Positions 43,291 to 51,342 of a DNA stretch of 64,000 nt are shown one piece after another. A program made the position numbers and the translations under genes. The DNA lies in assembly GCA_036504075.1 (NCBI GenBank), contig DASXVX010000008.1, positions 4,561 through 68,560 of the forward strand. The letters run 5' to 3'. A model generated the notes under the pieces. It was given only the letters and a program-made list of their open reading frames with translations, ran no database searches and was not told the DNA's origin. How positions within the stretch are numbered: position 1 is the stretch's first letter; each line of letters opens with the position of its first letter. This DNA is from DASXVX01 sp036504075. Lineage in GTDB: Bacteria; Bacillota; Sulfobacillia; Symbiobacteriales; Symbiobacteriaceae.

Positions 43291-43316
43291 AAAGCCGGCC
43301 CCCGCCGGAGCCGGCC
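43291..43316 (-). terminator. Terminator of the hem operon
   Basis: GCCGGCTCC and GGGGCCGGC pair (one mismatch) followed by TTTGTGTG on the minus strand, 10 bases past the hemG stop. Confidence 0.75.
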
Positions 43317-43325
43317 AGACAATCG

Positions 43326-44738
43326 TTACGCGTGCGGAATCCAGCCCATGTGTTTGGCAGCCTTCTCGGCGGCCTGGTTGCCCTCCCGCACACAGTCGGG
43401 CAGGCCGACGCCCCGGTAGGCGGCGCCCGCCAGATACAGGCCCGGCGCCTTTGCCATGAGTTCATCCACCCGGTCGATTCGGTCCAGGTGACCCACCCGG
43501 TACTGCGCCATGGCCCGCGGCCACCGGAAAATGCGGTGGAGCACCGGCTCCGCGGTCAGGCCCATGGTCTGGTTGAGTCCCTGTTTCACCGACGCCAGAA
43601 TCGCCTCGTCGGATTCCTGGGTCCAGTCCTTGCCGTAGCCCCGGCCCAGGAAGCAACGCAGGAGCGCCTTGTCCGGCGGCGCCGCATGCAGCCACTTGGA
43701 GGAGACCCAGGTGGAAGCCGTAATGTCCAGCGGCTCGGTGTGCGGCACCAGGAAGCCCGAGGCGTTCAGCGGATGGCCCACTTCCGACTTGTTGTAGACC
43801 ATCGCGACCACCACCGAGTTGCCGTACGGAATCTCGTTCAGTTCACCGGCCACGTCAGCCAGGTGCGGCTCCACCAACCCGGCAGCCACGTACGCCGGCA
43901 CGGCCAAAATCACGGCCTGAGCGTCAATGCGTTCACCGGTGGAAAGATCCACGACGTACTCGTTCTTCGAAGAGGCCGGCGTCACCGCAGTCACTTCGGT
44001 GCCGATGCGGAACTGGACCCCGTCGCAGGCCTTGATCAAGGCATCCACCACCGACCGCAGGCCGGTAGGCACCGTCTGGAAGGCGCTGCCCGTGGGGCCC
44101 TTCGGCTTGTTGGCTTTGTTGCGCCAGCCCTGCAGCAGGAGCGAACCGTGCTCCTTCTCCATTTTCGGGAAGGTCGGGAACGTCGCCTTGATCGAGACGC
44201 CGTCCCAGTCGCCGCCGTGAATGCCGCCCATGAGCGGCCCGGCGACATGGTCCAGCACCTCCCGCCCGAACCGGCGGCCGACGAAGGAGCCGATGGACTC
44301 ATCGTCATCCGTCTTCCTGATCGGCATGAAGGGCTCCAAGCCCGCCCGCAGCTTGCCCAGGGGCGTCAGCAGCCGGGTCTTCAGGAACGGCCAGACCTCA
44401 GTGGGAATCATGATGTTCATGCCCACAGGCAGGGCCTCCATGCGCCCCTTGTGATAGATATACGTCGAGCGAATGGCCGGGTTTGTGCCCGTCGTGGACA
44501 GGCCCAGCTCTTTGGCGAGGTTGCTGAACCAGGGCTTGTAGGCGATGTAGGAGTCCGGCCCGTGCTCAATCACGCAACCGTCCACCACTTCGGTCTGGGT
44601 CTTGCCGCCAAGCCGCGGTTCGCGCTCCACCACAATAATCCGGGCGTCAATTCCGGCGGTGCGGGAGTACTTCTGAACCTGATATGCAGCGGCGATTCCG
44701 GTCACGCCGCCGCCCGCAATGACGATCGTTTGAGTCAT
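43326..44738 (-). CDS. hemG: Coproporphyrinogen III / protoporphyrinogen oxidase (HemY/CgoX)
   Basis: An FAD-dependent oxidase of 470 residues. The N-terminal dinucleotide motif is VIAGGGVTGIAAAYQ (residues 5-19) and the C-terminal FAD-contact is APGLYLAGAAYRGVGLPDCV (near 430). In Gram-positive bacteria it oxidises coproporphyrinogen III to coproporphyrin III. It is the last gene of hemE-hemH-hemG, six bases after hemH. Confidence 0.95.
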   Translation of the reverse strand: MTQTIVIAGGGVTGIAAAYQVQKYSRTAGIDARIIVVEREPRLGGKTQTEVVDGCVIEHGPDSYIAYKPWFSNLAKELGLSTTGTNPAIRSTYIYHKGRMEALPVGMNIMIPTEVWPFLKTRLLTPLGKLRAGLEPFMPIRKTDDDESIGSFVGRRFGREVLDHVAGPLMGGIHGGDWDGVSIKATFPTFPKMEKEHGSLLLQGWRNKANKPKGPTGSAFQTVPTGLRSVVDALIKACDGVQFRIGTEVTAVTPASSKNEYVVDLSTGERIDAQAVILAVPAYVAAGLVEPHLADVAGELNEIPYGNSVVVAMVYNKSEVGHPLNASGFLVPHTEPLDITASTWVSSKWLHAAPPDKALLRCFLGRGYGKDWTQESDEAILASVKQGLNQTMGLTAEPVLHRIFRWPRAMAQYRVGHLDRIDRVDELMAKAPGLYLAGAAYRGVGLPDCVREGNQAAEKAAKHMGWIPHA

Positions 44739-44744
44739 GCTTAT

Positions 44745-45680
44745 CTACTCTCCCGTGGCGTACCGGCAGACGGCCCCGGCCAGTGCCTTGAGCAGCAGCG
44801 GATGATCGTTAAGCATCCCGGTGCGTTCAAAGTGGACCCCGAGCTGTTCCGCCTCTTGCTTCAACTCGATATCCAGGTCATAAAGGATCTCGAGATGATC
44901 GGAAATGAACCCGGCGGCACAGACCAGCACATGCTTTTCGCCGGCCGCCGCCAGTTCCTTCACCTTCGCCCGAATCTCCGGCCCCAGCCAGGGCTCCGGC
45001 GTCCGGCCGGCCGACTGGTAGGCAAACTGCACGTTTTCCAGGCCCAGCCGCTGCGCCACGGCCGCCCCCATCTCCCGCAGATGTGTCGGGTAGGGGTCGC
45101 CCCAGGTGAGAATTCGCTGCGGCAAGCTATGTGCGGTGAAGACGACCGGCAGCGATTTCCGGACGGATTCCGGAAACCTCGCCAGCCCTTCGGCCACTTT
45201 CGCAGTCAGCGCTTCGATGAAGTCCGGCTCCAGGTGCCAGGCGAAAATCTGCTCGAACTCGATGAAATCCGGCAGGCCCGCCAGGGTCTGGTCGACAACC
45301 TCGAAGTAGGCGCCTGAGGACATCTTGGAGCCCTGCGGCGACAGCACCAGCCCGACCGCCTTGTCGATGCCGTCCTTCGCCATTTGCTTGACCACGTCGG
45401 GAATCCAGGGCTGCCAGTGCCGGTTGGCATAGTAAACCCGGTACTCCACCGGGCCGCCACGCTCAGCCAGCACGCGGGCGATGCCGTCGGCTTCGGACCG
45501 GGAGATTTCGTTCAGGTTCGAAAGCCCGCCGATGGCCTCGTACCGCGCCGTCAGGTCGGCCAGCTGCTCGGGCGTGGGGGCACGCCCCCGGCGGATGTCG
45601 GTGTAGTACGGCAGAATGTCCTCCGGCCTCTCAGGAGAGCCATAGGACATCACCAGGACGCCAACGACCGGCTTCGTCAC
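44745..45680 (-). CDS. hemH: Ferrochelatase (coproporphyrin type, CpfC)
   Basis: Inserts iron into the porphyrin. The 311-residue protein has GVLVMSYGSPERPEDILPYY at its start, the catalytic His in VFTAHSLPQRI near 183, YQSAGRTPEPWLGP near 220 and the acidic metal-site segment FISDHLEILYDLDIE near 260. Length and lack of a C-terminal 2Fe-2S site match the Firmicute coproporphyrin ferrochelatase. The ChdC/HemQ enzyme that completes the route is not in this window. Confidence 0.96.
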   Translation of the reverse strand: MTKPVVGVLVMSYGSPERPEDILPYYTDIRRGRAPTPEQLADLTARYEAIGGLSNLNEISRSEADGIARVLAERGGPVEYRVYYANRHWQPWIPDVVKQMAKDGIDKAVGLVLSPQGSKMSSGAYFEVVDQTLAGLPDFIEFEQIFAWHLEPDFIEALTAKVAEGLARFPESVRKSLPVVFTAHSLPQRILTWGDPYPTHLREMGAAVAQRLGLENVQFAYQSAGRTPEPWLGPEIRAKVKELAAAGEKHVLVCAAGFISDHLEILYDLDIELKQEAEQLGVHFERTGMLNDHPLLLKALAGAVCRYATGE

Positions 45681-45683
45681 CGC

Positions 45684-46715
45684 TTACTTCCCCTCCTTGT
45701 AGCTGTGAACCATCTCGACGACCCGCTGCAGCGAGGCGATGGTCATGTTCGGCATGACACCATGTCCCAGGTTAAAGATATGACCCGGGCGCCCACCGAT
45801 GCGGTGGAGCACGTCGTCGACTTTCGCCTGAAGGACGGCGGGCGGCGCAAAAATGGCCACCGGGTCCAGGTTGCCCTGCACGGCGCAGCCCGGCCCGACC
45901 CGGTTCCAGGCGACGTCGATCTCTTCTTTCCAGTCGACGCCCATGACGTCCGGCTCCAGCCCGGCCATGGACTCCAGCAGATGCCCGGTATGGACCCCGA
46001 ACAGGATCAACGGCGCATCGGTGGCCTTTACGGCTTTGATGATCTTGCCCATATACGGCTTCACGTACTGGTCGTAATCCGGCCGGTTCAGGTTGCCGAC
46101 CCAGGAGTCGAACACCTGCACGGCGTGGCAGCCGGCGTTAATCTGGTCCACCAGGTAGGTCGCCACCATGTCGCTCAACTTTTCCATGAGACCGGCCCAG
46201 ACGGCGGGCTCGCTGTACATGAGCGTCTTCACTTTGCGATAGTCCCTCGAAGGCTTGCCTTCCACCATGTACGACGCCAGGGTGAACGGGCCGCCGGCAA
46301 AGCCCAGCAGCGGCACTTCCAGCTCGCGGTTGAGAATCTTGATCGTCTCCAACACGTACGGGACCATCTCTTCCGCCACCAGGGTCGGAATGGCCGCGAC
46401 ATCCGCCGCCGTAGTGATGGGTTTCTCGAACACCGGGCCGACGTTCTCAACAATGTCGACCTTGAGCCCCATGCCCCGGAGCGGCGTCATGATGTCCGAG
46501 AAAAGAATGGCCGCGTCGACACCCAACTGCGTGACCGGCAGAAGGGAAACTTCAGCGCAGACGTCCGGATGTTCGCAGATCTCCATGAGCGTATACTTCT
46601 GGCGAACCTGCCGATACTCGGGCTGGTAGCGGCCGGCCTGACGCATGAACCAGACCGGCGTCTGATCCACAGGTTGACGCCGGGCGGCGCGCAGGAGGCG
46701 GTCGTTTTTGAGCAT
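45684..46715 (-). CDS. hemE: Uroporphyrinogen decarboxylase
   Basis: Converts uroporphyrinogen III to coproporphyrinogen III. The ATG at 46715 gives 343 residues and the expected opening MLKNDRLLRAARRQPVDQTP followed by VWFMRQAGR, the family signature; an ATG 12 codons upstream is possible. Also seen are the catalytic Asp in LFSDIMTP near 78, GFAGGPFTLASYM near 140 and FNLGHGVMP near 325. It is the first gene of the operon and overlaps nothing. Confidence 0.97.
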   Translation of the reverse strand: MLKNDRLLRAARRQPVDQTPVWFMRQAGRYQPEYRQVRQKYTLMEICEHPDVCAEVSLLPVTQLGVDAAILFSDIMTPLRGMGLKVDIVENVGPVFEKPITTAADVAAIPTLVAEEMVPYVLETIKILNRELEVPLLGFAGGPFTLASYMVEGKPSRDYRKVKTLMYSEPAVWAGLMEKLSDMVATYLVDQINAGCHAVQVFDSWVGNLNRPDYDQYVKPYMGKIIKAVKATDAPLILFGVHTGHLLESMAGLEPDVMGVDWKEEIDVAWNRVGPGCAVQGNLDPVAIFAPPAVLQAKVDDVLHRIGGRPGHIFNLGHGVMPNMTIASLQRVVEMVHSYKEGK

Positions 46716-46832
46716 GGAAAAGCAACGGCTCCTTTCAACCAGACATTCCACTCCAGTTTAGCGGATTGTAAGGACCACGCCTATAGGCCATGAGCAGGAC
46801 TAAACATACCGAATGGGTAATTACAATGGCAA

Positions 46833-46851
46833 TAGTCCAAACAAAGGACTA
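46833..46851 (+). promoter_or_regulatory. Inverted repeat upstream of the SDR gene
   Basis: TAGTCC-AAACAAA-GGACTA is a perfect 6-bp dyad 17 bases before the start codon; another GGACTAAAC occurs at 46797. Possible operator. Confidence 0.4.
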
Positions 46852-46867
46852 AAAGGGAGGCTTACCA

Positions 46868-47701
46868 GTGGGGAATAGCTTGACTGGGCGGGTCGCAATC
46901 ATTACTGGTTCCAGCAGAGGCATTGGCAAGGCGCTGGCGTTGCGGCTGGCGGAAGAGGGCGCCGACATCGTGGTCGCGGCCAAGAGCGAACACTCGCGGG
47001 ATAAGTTGCCGGGCAACATCCACGAGACGGCAGAACTGGTCCGGGCGCGGGGGCGCCGGGCACTGGCCTGCAAGGTAGACGTCCGGGACGAAGCCGACAT
47101 TGCCGCAATGGTGGAGCAGACCATGGCCGAATTCGGGCGCATCGACATTCTGATCAATAACGCCGGCGCCCTCTGGTGGAAGCCCGTACTGGAGACGCCG
47201 CCCAAGCGGTTCGACCTGATCATGGGCGTGAACGTGCGGGCGTCGTATCTCACCGCATACTACTGCCTGCCGCACATGGTCCGGCAAAAGTGGGGCCACA
47301 TCATCAATATGGCCCCGGCCATCGGTACCCATGCGAATCCGGGCATGGCTTCCTATATGGTCTCCAAAATGGGCATGGCCCGGCTCGCGATCGGCATCGC
47401 CGAGGAGCACTCCGCCGATAATATCGCCGCCAATTCACTCTGGCCGGTCACGCCGATTGAGACCGCCGCCGTCATAAACACCGGTTTCGGGGACCGCTCC
47501 GTCTGGCGCACACCGGAGATCATGTGCGACGCAACCATGGCCATTTTGAGCCAGGAGCCGGCCAACTGCACGGGGCGGATGCTGACCGACGAGGAGATCC
47601 TTTCGGAGGCCGGCATCACCAACTTCGACAAGTACTGGTGCGAAGGGGTGCCGCCGGAGAATCCGGTCTACATCGACGGCCGGGCAGACAAGCGCTGGTA
47701 G
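46868..47701 (+). CDS. Short-chain dehydrogenase of the HSDL2-like group
   Basis: A 277-residue NAD(P)-dependent SDR starting at GTG 46868 after AAGGGAGG. It has TGSSRGIGKALA (residues 14-25), NNAG near 98, and the YMVSK catalytic Tyr/Lys near 161-165. The catalytic Ser region reads INMAPAIG, as in HSDL2 proteins where the usual Ser-Ser is altered. The C-terminal block GRMLTDEEILSEAGITNFD is diagnostic of that group. Substrate is unknown, possibly acyl or hydroxysteroid-like compounds. Confidence 0.88.
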   Translation: MGNSLTGRVAIITGSSRGIGKALALRLAEEGADIVVAAKSEHSRDKLPGNIHETAELVRARGRRALACKVDVRDEADIAAMVEQTMAEFGRIDILINNAGALWWKPVLETPPKRFDLIMGVNVRASYLTAYYCLPHMVRQKWGHIINMAPAIGTHANPGMASYMVSKMGMARLAIGIAEEHSADNIAANSLWPVTPIETAAVINTGFGDRSVWRTPEIMCDATMAILSQEPANCTGRMLTDEEILSEAGITNFDKYWCEGVPPENPVYIDGRADKRW

Positions 47702-47720
47702 GGCGGCCTGCACTGAATAC

Positions 47721-47769
47721 AAAAGAGGGAGCAGTGCAACGCTGGCTGTTGCTGCTCCCCCTCTTTTTT
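47721..47769. terminator. Bidirectional terminator after the SDR gene
   Basis: AAAGAGGGAGCAG and CTGCTCCCCCTCTTT pair with one bulge, followed by TTT on the plus strand; the converging hypothetical ends inside it. Confidence 0.85.
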
Positions 47770-48296
47770 CAGCGCTGGTCGCCTTCGGTCTCCAAGGTGA
47801 ATCGCCAGGCACAGTGATACTCTGGCGGATGCGGGTCGGGCGGGCAACTTAGCACCTGCGTCCGGATGCGCGGGTCAATCGCCGACGCAAACCCAGCGTA
47901 CTCCACCAGCCCCACCGGCTTACAGGGGAACGGCTGCATGCCTTTGCGCTCCCGAGCTTCCTGCACTCTGCACCGCTTCATCTGGAAGATGAGCGTCCGC
48001 TCATCGGGTCGCAGGATTTCCTGCTCGTTCACCACAGCATAGAGCCGAAATCTCAGGGCCTGGTCCAGGCCGTCGAGACCAGCCTCAACCGGCAGTTGCA
48101 GCAAACGGCGTATCCGCCCCGCCTCCACGACGGTGAAGCGCTCCCATGCCTCCATGTCAAAGCGGATTGCCTCGTCCAGCCCATGTGTGGCCTCGACCGC
48201 CTGGAACCACAGGCCATCGTGGGCCAGCCACCGCTTGGCGAAGTCGGTGACTAGTTCTAGCAGTTCATCTTTCGTAAGGTCCTGAATCTCGCGCAT
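47769..48296 (-). CDS. Conserved hypothetical protein (DUF6125-like)
   Basis: A 175-residue soluble protein. The segment FAKRWLAHDGLWFQAVEATH (residues 19-38) and the C-terminal Cys motifs (MKRCRVQEARERKG, FPCKP, LSCPPDP, YHCAWRF) match a Clostridia-type family related to L-2-amino-thiazoline-4-carboxylate hydrolase-like proteins. The four conserved Cys residues with spacing could bind a metal or cluster. It stands alone behind a promoter with an overlapping palindrome. Confidence 0.7.
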   Translation of the reverse strand: MREIQDLTKDELLELVTDFAKRWLAHDGLWFQAVEATHGLDEAIRFDMEAWERFTVVEAGRIRRLLQLPVEAGLDGLDQALRFRLYAVVNEQEILRPDERTLIFQMKRCRVQEARERKGMQPFPCKPVGLVEYAGFASAIDPRIRTQVLSCPPDPHPPEYHCAWRFTLETEGDQR

Positions 48297-48361
48297 GCCA
48301 TCCCCCCTTACCCATCACCCTGGAGCCGGTCGTCCGTCATCCGAAATGTCGCTGCATTCAT

Positions 48362-48389
48362 ATTATACCCCTGTGGGTATCCATGCCAA
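48362..48389 (-). promoter_or_regulatory. Promoter of the DUF6125-like gene with operator-like palindrome
   Basis: TTGGCA (48384-48389) and TATAAT (48362-48367) with a 16-base spacer. The dyad ATACCC-CTGT-GGGTAT (48365-48380) overlaps the -10 and spacer. Confidence 0.7.
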
Positions 48390-48600
48390 GTGGCCGATCA
48401 AGATCCGCCTCCGCCGGCCCACTGGACAACTCCCCACTTCTGTTCCAATTCCGCGGAGTGCAGCAAAATATTGCCGCGCTTAGTCTTTAGCTGTGAAATA
48501 AGGAAGGATTCCTTGGTACGCATGTTGAATCTTACCATCTGTTCGCAGGGCTCAGGGTCAACTAACGCCCACCTTTGGTTAGGACAGCCAAGTTTCCCTC
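48390..48600. other. Intergenic stretch without a recognisable gene
   Basis: Part of the 480-base gap between the divergent hypothetical gene and abrB. I see no coding frame with a ribosome site and no strong hairpin here. The gap's only recognisable features are the promoters listed beside it. Confidence 0.6.
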
Positions 48601-48629
48601 TTGACTTAGGACCATCATCCAGTTATGGT
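48601..48629 (+). promoter_or_regulatory. Upstream tandem promoter of abrB
   Basis: TTGACT (48601-48606) and TATGGT (48624-48629) with a 17-base spacer. Confidence 0.5.
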
Positions 48630-48699
48630 TATTCCAGGGCACGTAGTAGTGAAAAATGTGGGATATAAAGGTTCATGCACATAATAACGGGAGTATCTA

Positions 48700-48728
48700 T
48701 TGACTATTTTTGGTATCACTGTTATCAT
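48700..48728 (+). promoter_or_regulatory. Main promoter of abrB
   Basis: TTGACT (48700-48705) and TATCAT (48723-48728) with a 17-base spacer in AT-rich DNA, 52 bases before the start codon. AT-rich promoter DNA is a usual AbrB target, so autoregulation is likely. Confidence 0.8.
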
Positions 48729-48779
48729 GATCCTGAAAGCTGATGTTACTTTTTTGGATAAGGGAGGGGAACTAGTACC

Positions 48780-49040
48780 ATGATGAAGTCTACGGGCATC
48801 GTGCGTAAGGTCGACGAACTCGGCCGGGTCGTAATCCCCATCGAGCTGCGCCGCACGCTCAGCATCGAGGAGAAGGATTCTCTGGAAATTTACGTGGACG
48901 GCGATAAGATCATCCTGCGTAAGTACGAACCTGCTTGCGTCTTCTGTGGCAACGCCGCTAACGTGGAGAACTTCAAGGGCAAGAACGTTTGCCAGTCCTG
49001 CCTGGCCTCTATGGCGGGTCGTGCCTCTCAGGTCGGTTAG
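48780..49040 (+). CDS. abrB: Transition-state regulator AbrB
   Basis: An 86-residue AbrB/SpoVT-type DNA-binding protein. Residues 1-50 are almost identical to the swapped-hairpin DNA-binding domain of the family (STGIVRKVDELGRVVIPIEL). The C-terminal part differs from Bacillus AbrB: it carries CVFC and CQSC, 18 residues apart, which look like a small zinc knuckle for dimer contact. AAGGGAGGGG precedes the start, and either of two adjacent ATGs may be used. Confidence 0.95.
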   Translation: MMKSTGIVRKVDELGRVVIPIELRRTLSIEEKDSLEIYVDGDKIILRKYEPACVFCGNAANVENFKGKNVCQSCLASMAGRASQVG

Positions 49041-49062
49041 ACCAGGTAACATTTACCAAACA

Positions 49063-49096
49063 AACAAGCACCCCCTTATTTCGGGGGTGCTTGTTT
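49063..49096 (+). terminator. Terminator of abrB
   Basis: CAAGCACCCCC and GGGGGTGCTTG form an 11-bp stem, then TTTG. Confidence 0.9.
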
Positions 49097-49162
49097 GCGT
49101 CTCATTTCAGCCGCCCGCAGGCGGGGAGCGCAAGGAGCAACAGCAACCGGGTCCTGGCCAGA

Positions 49163-49705
49163 TCAGGGTGCTTGAATGGTAATGGTGACCTGGTCATCGA
49201 TTTTGGCGCCCGGTTCAAGGCCGGCCTGCCCGAAAACCACCCGATACGTGCCTGGCTGTACCGTGTGGGGAATCGGCAGGAGGAACAGGTTGGCCGAGGC
49301 CAGCTTCGAGACCTGCGCCAGATTGGCTTCACCGGTGCTGCGCAGTGCCACGCCGGTCTGCGGCAGCAGGCGGATGGGGAGGCTCCGGACATGCACGGCG
49401 ACCCACTCGCCGGGCCGGACTTCCCGCGGCAGCACCACCAGGTTGCCGCTGGCGGTCACGTCGGTCATGACATCTCCGCCTACGCCGGCTTGCGCTTTGG
49501 CAAGGTCCGTGGCCAGGGCATTATTCTGCTCCCTGAGTTGGTCCCGCTCCGCTTGTGCGAGGCTGACCTGCCCCTGCAGGTGCGCGTTTTCCGCTTCGAG
49601 CGTAGAGACCCGGGCCCTTAGCTGTGCCAACTCCTGGGGCGCCGTTCCGCTCCGGCAACCGGTAATCAGCATGAGCAGTACCAGGAGTGACAGGGTCCGT
49701 TTCAC
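49163..49705 (-). CDS. Coiled-coil lipoprotein coupled to rsmI
   Basis: A 180-residue exported lipoprotein: signal LSLLVLLMLITGC with lipobox Cys at 17, a heptad-rich coiled coil (residues 23-70, LRARVSTLEAENAHLQGQ), and a beta-rich C-terminal domain (80-180) with EWVAVHVRSLPI and GTYRVVFGQAG that resembles a DUF4352-like or immunoglobulin-like fold. It starts at GTG overlapping the rsmI stop by four bases, so its synthesis is tied to rsmI. No named family. Confidence 0.75.
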   Translation of the reverse strand: MKRTLSLLVLLMLITGCRSGTAPQELAQLRARVSTLEAENAHLQGQVSLAQAERDQLREQNNALATDLAKAQAGVGGDVMTDVTASGNLVVLPREVRPGEWVAVHVRSLPIRLLPQTGVALRSTGEANLAQVSKLASANLFLLPIPHTVQPGTYRVVFGQAGLEPGAKIDDQVTITIQAP

Positions 49706-50550
49706 TCGCTCTCCTCCTTCAAATCCAGCAGGGCCTGGTATACGTCGCGCTTGGTCAGCCCGAACCGGGCCGCCACTTCTTTCATGGCGGTTTTCCGGTC
49801 CGTGCCTGTCGCCTCCAACGCGGCCACTGCCGCCGCCAGCGACTCGGGAGTCGCCTCAGCGGGCGCCGGGGCCTCTGGCTCCGGAGCGCCGCTGACCACC
49901 AGCACGAATTCCCCGCGCGGCTCCTTGGCCGTAAAGTGGGCCAGCAGTTCCGCCGGCGTGCCCCGCAGGACCTCTTCGTACAGCTTGGTCAACTCGCGGG
50001 CCGCGGCCATGGGTCGATCGCCCAGGGCGTCCCGCAGATCTGCGAGCGTATCGGTCACCCGGTGGGGCGCCTCGTAGATCATCCACGTGCGGGTCTCCGC
50101 CTTCAGGCGCTCCAGGGCGGCCCGCCGCTCCTTTTTCCTGGGCGGCAGGAACCCCTCGAACACAAATCGCTCGGTGGGGAGCCCGGAAACCACCAGGGCC
50201 GTAGTGAAGGCAGTGGGGCCGGGCACCGGCACCACGGGGATGCCGGCGGCTATGGCCAGCCGGACCAGGTCCTCCCCCGGGTCCGAAATAGCCGGCATGC
50301 CGGCATCGGTCACCAGGGCCACATCTGTCCCGGCCTGCAGCCGCGCGATCAGCTCCGGCCCGGCGGTCCGCTGGTTATGCTCGTGATAGCTGACCAGCGG
50401 CGTGTGGATGTCGAAATGGCTCAGGAGCTTGCGGGTCTGGCGGGTGTCCTCCGCCGCGATGATACCCGCCTCATGCAGCACCCGGATGGCGCGCTGGGTG
50501 ATGTCCTCCAGATTGCCGATGGGTGTACCGACGACGTAGAGTGTGCCCAT
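49702..50550 (-). CDS. rsmI: 16S rRNA (cytidine-2'-O)-methyltransferase RsmI
   Basis: Methylates C1402 of 16S rRNA. The start at 50550 follows GAAGGAGG and yields 282 residues. The tetrapyrrole-methylase fold shows YVVGTPIGNLEDITQRA (5-21), EDTRQTRKLL, VTDAGMPAISDPG near 80 and PGPTAFTTAL near 110. The C-terminal part is extended by an Ala/Pro/Glu-rich linker and a helical HTH-like end (KKEVAARFGLTKRDVY-type), also seen in Bacillus RsmI. Confidence 0.95.
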   Translation of the reverse strand: MGTLYVVGTPIGNLEDITQRAIRVLHEAGIIAAEDTRQTRKLLSHFDIHTPLVSYHEHNQRTAGPELIARLQAGTDVALVTDAGMPAISDPGEDLVRLAIAAGIPVVPVPGPTAFTTALVVSGLPTERFVFEGFLPPRKKERRAALERLKAETRTWMIYEAPHRVTDTLADLRDALGDRPMAAARELTKLYEEVLRGTPAELLAHFTAKEPRGEFVLVVSGAPEPEAPAPAEATPESLAAAVAALEATGTDRKTAMKEVAARFGLTKRDVYQALLDLKEESE

Positions 50551-50596
50551 GATGGCCTCCTTCGTCATTGCCAAGTCTGCCCCGACTAGCGTGCGG

Positions 50597-51328
50597 CTAC
50601 ACGTTGTAGATTGCAAGCACCTCGGGCGTAAGGGTCTGGCCGTCCTGGTAGACCACCAGCGGCGGCTCCACTTTTAGTCCGGGTCCCCCGCCTTTTACGG
50701 CCTCCAGCAAAGCGAGGTTAGCCGGACGGCCTGCCCGTGCCTGGACCAAACGGAGCCGCTTGGGCTCCAGCCGGTTGGCCCGCATGATGACCAGCAGGTC
50801 GGTCAGCCGCTCCGCCAGGAAGACGACCGCCACCCGCCCGCCGTGCTTCACCGCTGTCGCCGCCGCCACGCCGGCTTCGGCGAGGGTTCCGGCCAGTTCG
50901 TGGCGGGCTGCAGCCCGTGCGTCCGAAACGCTGACTTTCCCCCGCCCGGGCTCCCGGTAGGGCGGGTTCATGGTGACCACGTCGAACTTGCCGTGGCCGT
51001 AAAGCCGGCCCACCGCGCGAAAATCACCGCAGTCGATGCGGACGCGGTCGGTGAGGCCGTTCAGGGCCACGCTGCGGGCTGCCATCTCCGCCGTCTCCGG
51101 CTGAAGCTCAAGGCCCGTACAGGTCGCTTCAGGGTGGAGGGCGGACAGCAACAGCGGTACCACCCCGCAGCCTGTACCCAAATCCAAAACCCGGTCTGAC
51201 CGGCGCACTTTGACAAAGTGCGCCAGCAAGACCGGGTCCATGGCGAACGGAAAGCGCCCCGGATGCTGGATGATCCGAAGGCCACCACGGCCCAAGTCAT
51301 CCACCCGTTCCCCGGGGCGCAGATCCAT
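50597..51328 (-). CDS. tRNA1(Val) (adenine(37)-N6)-methyltransferase-like protein (YabB/TrmN6)
   Basis: A 243-residue SAM-dependent N6-adenine methyltransferase. The ATG at 51328 has GGAGGAG seven bases before it; a GTG at 51346 overlaps the ricT stop. Motif I is LDLGTGCGVVPLLLS near 50 and the N6A signature VTMNPPYREPG is near 118. In Bacillus the same place (yabB) is next to yabC/rsmI. The substrate is inferred from family. Confidence 0.88.
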   Translation of the reverse strand: MDLRPGERVDDLGRGGLRIIQHPGRFPFAMDPVLLAHFVKVRRSDRVLDLGTGCGVVPLLLSALHPEATCTGLELQPETAEMAARSVALNGLTDRVRIDCGDFRAVGRLYGHGKFDVVTMNPPYREPGRGKVSVSDARAAARHELAGTLAEAGVAAATAVKHGGRVAVVFLAERLTDLLVIMRANRLEPKRLRLVQARAGRPANLALLEAVKGGGPGLKVEPPLVVYQDGQTLTPEVLAIYNV

Positions 51329-51342
51329 ACTGGTCTCCTCCG

